NCBI GenBank assembly: GCA_016869375.1
Contig: VGEH01000015.1
Location: forward strand, 1 to 47,289
DNA: 47,289 nt
Direction of reading: 5' to 3'
Origin: Alphaproteobacteria bacterium
GTDB lineage: Bacteria > Pseudomonadota > Alphaproteobacteria > SHVZ01
Below the pieces are notes generated by a model. That model was not told the DNA's origin. It did no database searches and was given only the letters and a program-made list of their open reading frames with translations. Below are positions 45,528-47,289 of the stretch, one piece after another (position 1 is the first letter of the stretch; each line of letters starts with the position of its first letter). The position numbers were made by a program, and so were the translations under genes.

Positions 45528-47126
45528 ATGAAATTCCTGAACGGGCGCCTGGCCGCCCTGGCGGCGATGTCCGTGGCCATCGGCCTCGGCATGGCTGCGG
45601 CGCCGGCATCGGCGCAGAAGACGCTGACCATCATCCCGCATGCCGATCTTCGCGTGCTCGACCCGCTGCAGGCGGCGGCGACGATCACCACCATGCATGC
45701 GACCAACATCTTCGACCAGCTCTTCGCCTGGGACGTCGATCTGCAGCCGAAGCCTCAGATGGTCGGCAATCATTCCGTCTCGGCCGACAAGCTGACCTAT
45801 ACGATGACGCTGCGTCCCGGCCTCAAGTGGCATGACGGCACCGCGGTCACCACCAAGGACATCATCGCCTCGATCAACCGCTGGATGAAGCGCGATCCGA
45901 TCGGCCGCAAGATGGGCGAGAGCGTCGCCGGCATCACCGCGACCGACGCCAACACCTTCGTCATCAAGATGAAGGCACCTTATGCCTGGGTCGAGTACTC
46001 GCTGGGCAATCATGCCGGCAATTTCCCGGCGATGATGCGCGAGAAGGAGGCGATGGTCGACCCGTTCACCGCTGTACCGAACGACCAGCAGATCGGATCC
46101 GGGCCGTTCAAGTTCGTGGCATCCGAGTGGAAGCCGGGCTCGGAAGTCGTGTACGTCAAGAACACCGACTACGTGCCGCGCTCCGAGCCGCCCGACGCGA
46201 TGGCCGGCGGCAAGGAGGCGAAGGTCGACCGCCTCGTCTTCAAGGTCATTCCCGACGCCAACACCGCCGCCAATGCCCTGCTCAAGGGTGAGGTCGACAT
46301 GATCGACATGCCGGCCGGCGACATCCTGCCGCTGCTCGAGAGGGACAAGGACATCGTCGTCGCCAAGGTGCATCCGGTCGGCGGCTTCGGTTTCTTCCGT
46401 CCGAATGCCCTGCATCCGCCCTTCAACAACATCAAGGCGCGCCAGGCCCTGGCGCTGATCGCCTCGCAGGAGGACTTCCTTGCCGCCGGCTTCGGCGACA
46501 AGAAGTGGTGGAACGAGTGCTACAGCTACTTCGTCTGCAAGTCCGCCTATGGCACCGAGGTGGGCTCGGAGCCCTACCGCAAGGTCAATCGCGAGAAGGC
46601 GAAGCAGCTCCTGGCCGAGGCCGGCTACAAAGGCGAGAAGATCTACGTCATCGGCACCAAGGAGATCGCGCATATCGGTGCCATCACCGAGGTGCTGGTC
46701 GACGGCCTGCGCAAGACCGGCGTCAATGTCGAGCTCGAGATGATGGATTGGGGCACGATGGTGACCCGCTTCGGCGGCAACAAGAACAAGCCCGGCGAGC
46801 AGGGCGGCTGGCACCTTTGGTCGGCCTCGGGCTCGTGGTCGACCTGGCACAATCCGCTGACCAACCTCGGCGTCAACATGGCCAAGGAAGGCACCTGGGC
46901 CGGCTGGGCGGCCGATGAGGAAGCAGAGAAGCTTCGCAACGACTTTATCGCCGCGCAGACCAAGGAGGAGCGCATGGCTGTGCTCGACAAGCTGCACCGG
47001 CGGCTCTGGGAGGTCGTGCCTTATGTCATGACCGGCCAGTACGACCAGCCCTATGCTTGGCGGAAGAACGTCTCCGGCGTGCTCCCGACCTCCAAGCTGG
47101 TGCTGTTCAACATCGCCAAGAACTGA
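45528..47126 (+). CDS. ABC transporter substrate-binding protein, family 5 (paralogue B)
   Basis: Signal peptide MKFLNGRLAALAAMSVAIGLGMAAAPASAQ; LTYTMTLRPGLKWHDGTAVTTKDIIASINRW. Confidence 0.92.
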   Translation: MKFLNGRLAALAAMSVAIGLGMAAAPASAQKTLTIIPHADLRVLDPLQAAATITTMHATNIFDQLFAWDVDLQPKPQMVGNHSVSADKLTYTMTLRPGLKWHDGTAVTTKDIIASINRWMKRDPIGRKMGESVAGITATDANTFVIKMKAPYAWVEYSLGNHAGNFPAMMREKEAMVDPFTAVPNDQQIGSGPFKFVASEWKPGSEVVYVKNTDYVPRSEPPDAMAGGKEAKVDRLVFKVIPDANTAANALLKGEVDMIDMPAGDILPLLERDKDIVVAKVHPVGGFGFFRPNALHPPFNNIKARQALALIASQEDFLAAGFGDKKWWNECYSYFVCKSAYGTEVGSEPYRKVNREKAKQLLAEAGYKGEKIYVIGTKEIAHIGAITEVLVDGLRKTGVNVELEMMDWGTMVTRFGGNKNKPGEQGGWHLWSASGSWSTWHNPLTNLGVNMAKEGTWAGWAADEEAEKLRNDFIAAQTKEERMAVLDKLHRRLWEVVPYVMTGQYDQPYAWRKNVSGVLPTSKLVLFNIAKN

Positions 47127-47138
47127 CCTCTTCGCCTA

Positions 47139-47289
47139 GGGCCTGTTAACACTATGTGTTAGACTGCTCGCATGGAAATCAGACCCGAGCAGTTCAGTTT
47201 GATTGAGCCCTCGTTGCCTGTGCAACGCGGCAACGTTCGGCTTGAGAATTTGCAGGTTATCAACGCGATCCTGTATGTGGCGGAGCATG
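47139..47289 (+). mobile_element. Left end of an IS5-like insertion sequence (continues past window)
   Basis: GGGCCTGTTAACAC terminal-type sequence adjoining CTAG, followed by transposase start. Confidence 0.75.
47172..47289 (+). CDS. IS5 family transposase, N-terminal fragment (runs off window)
   Basis: MEIRPEQFSLIEPSLPVQRGNVRLENLQVINAILYVAEH, typical IS5-type N-terminus. Confidence 0.85.
   Translation, partial: MEIRPEQFSLIEPSLPVQRGNVRLENLQVINAILYVAEH

Noticed and set aside
45444-46997. 517-aa minus-strand ORF opposite SBP paralogue B
   Set aside because: Antisense shadow; similar shadow also exists opposite paralogue A, explained by shared codon usage

Overview
GC-rich window, probably from an alphaproteobacterium (inferred from composition and gene families only). 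It is densely packed with catabolic and transport genes: partial MFS transporter, GFA-like protein, MetA, a TPP-dependent decarboxylase, a DctPQM TRAP transporter, many amide/ester hydrolases (M14, M20, M81, amidase, amidohydrolase, two beta-lactamase-fold serine hydrolases, two CocE/NonD, DLH), HyuA/HyuB, an Asp/Glu racemase, an orphan LpxA, a CoA-ligase/TetR/Liv-ABC divergon, two tandem family-5 solute-binding paralogues and the left end of an IS5-like element. The observations I rate highest are: (1) a 55-aa protein with 13 cysteines at 29167-29334, metallothionein-like and absent from the supplied ORF track; (2) an in-frame TGA inside hyuB (26302-26304) with the expected C-terminus continuing in the same frame to 26649; (3) a symmetric TetR-type divergent control region (34437-34556); (4) a GatC/AtzG-like 63-aa ORF overlapping an amidase; (5) a hairpin that includes the start codon of the orphan lpxA; (6) helically phased TATCGGG repeats upstream of hyuA. 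No rRNA, tRNA or CRISPR array was recognised. All family calls are from reading sequence motifs; no database search was run.
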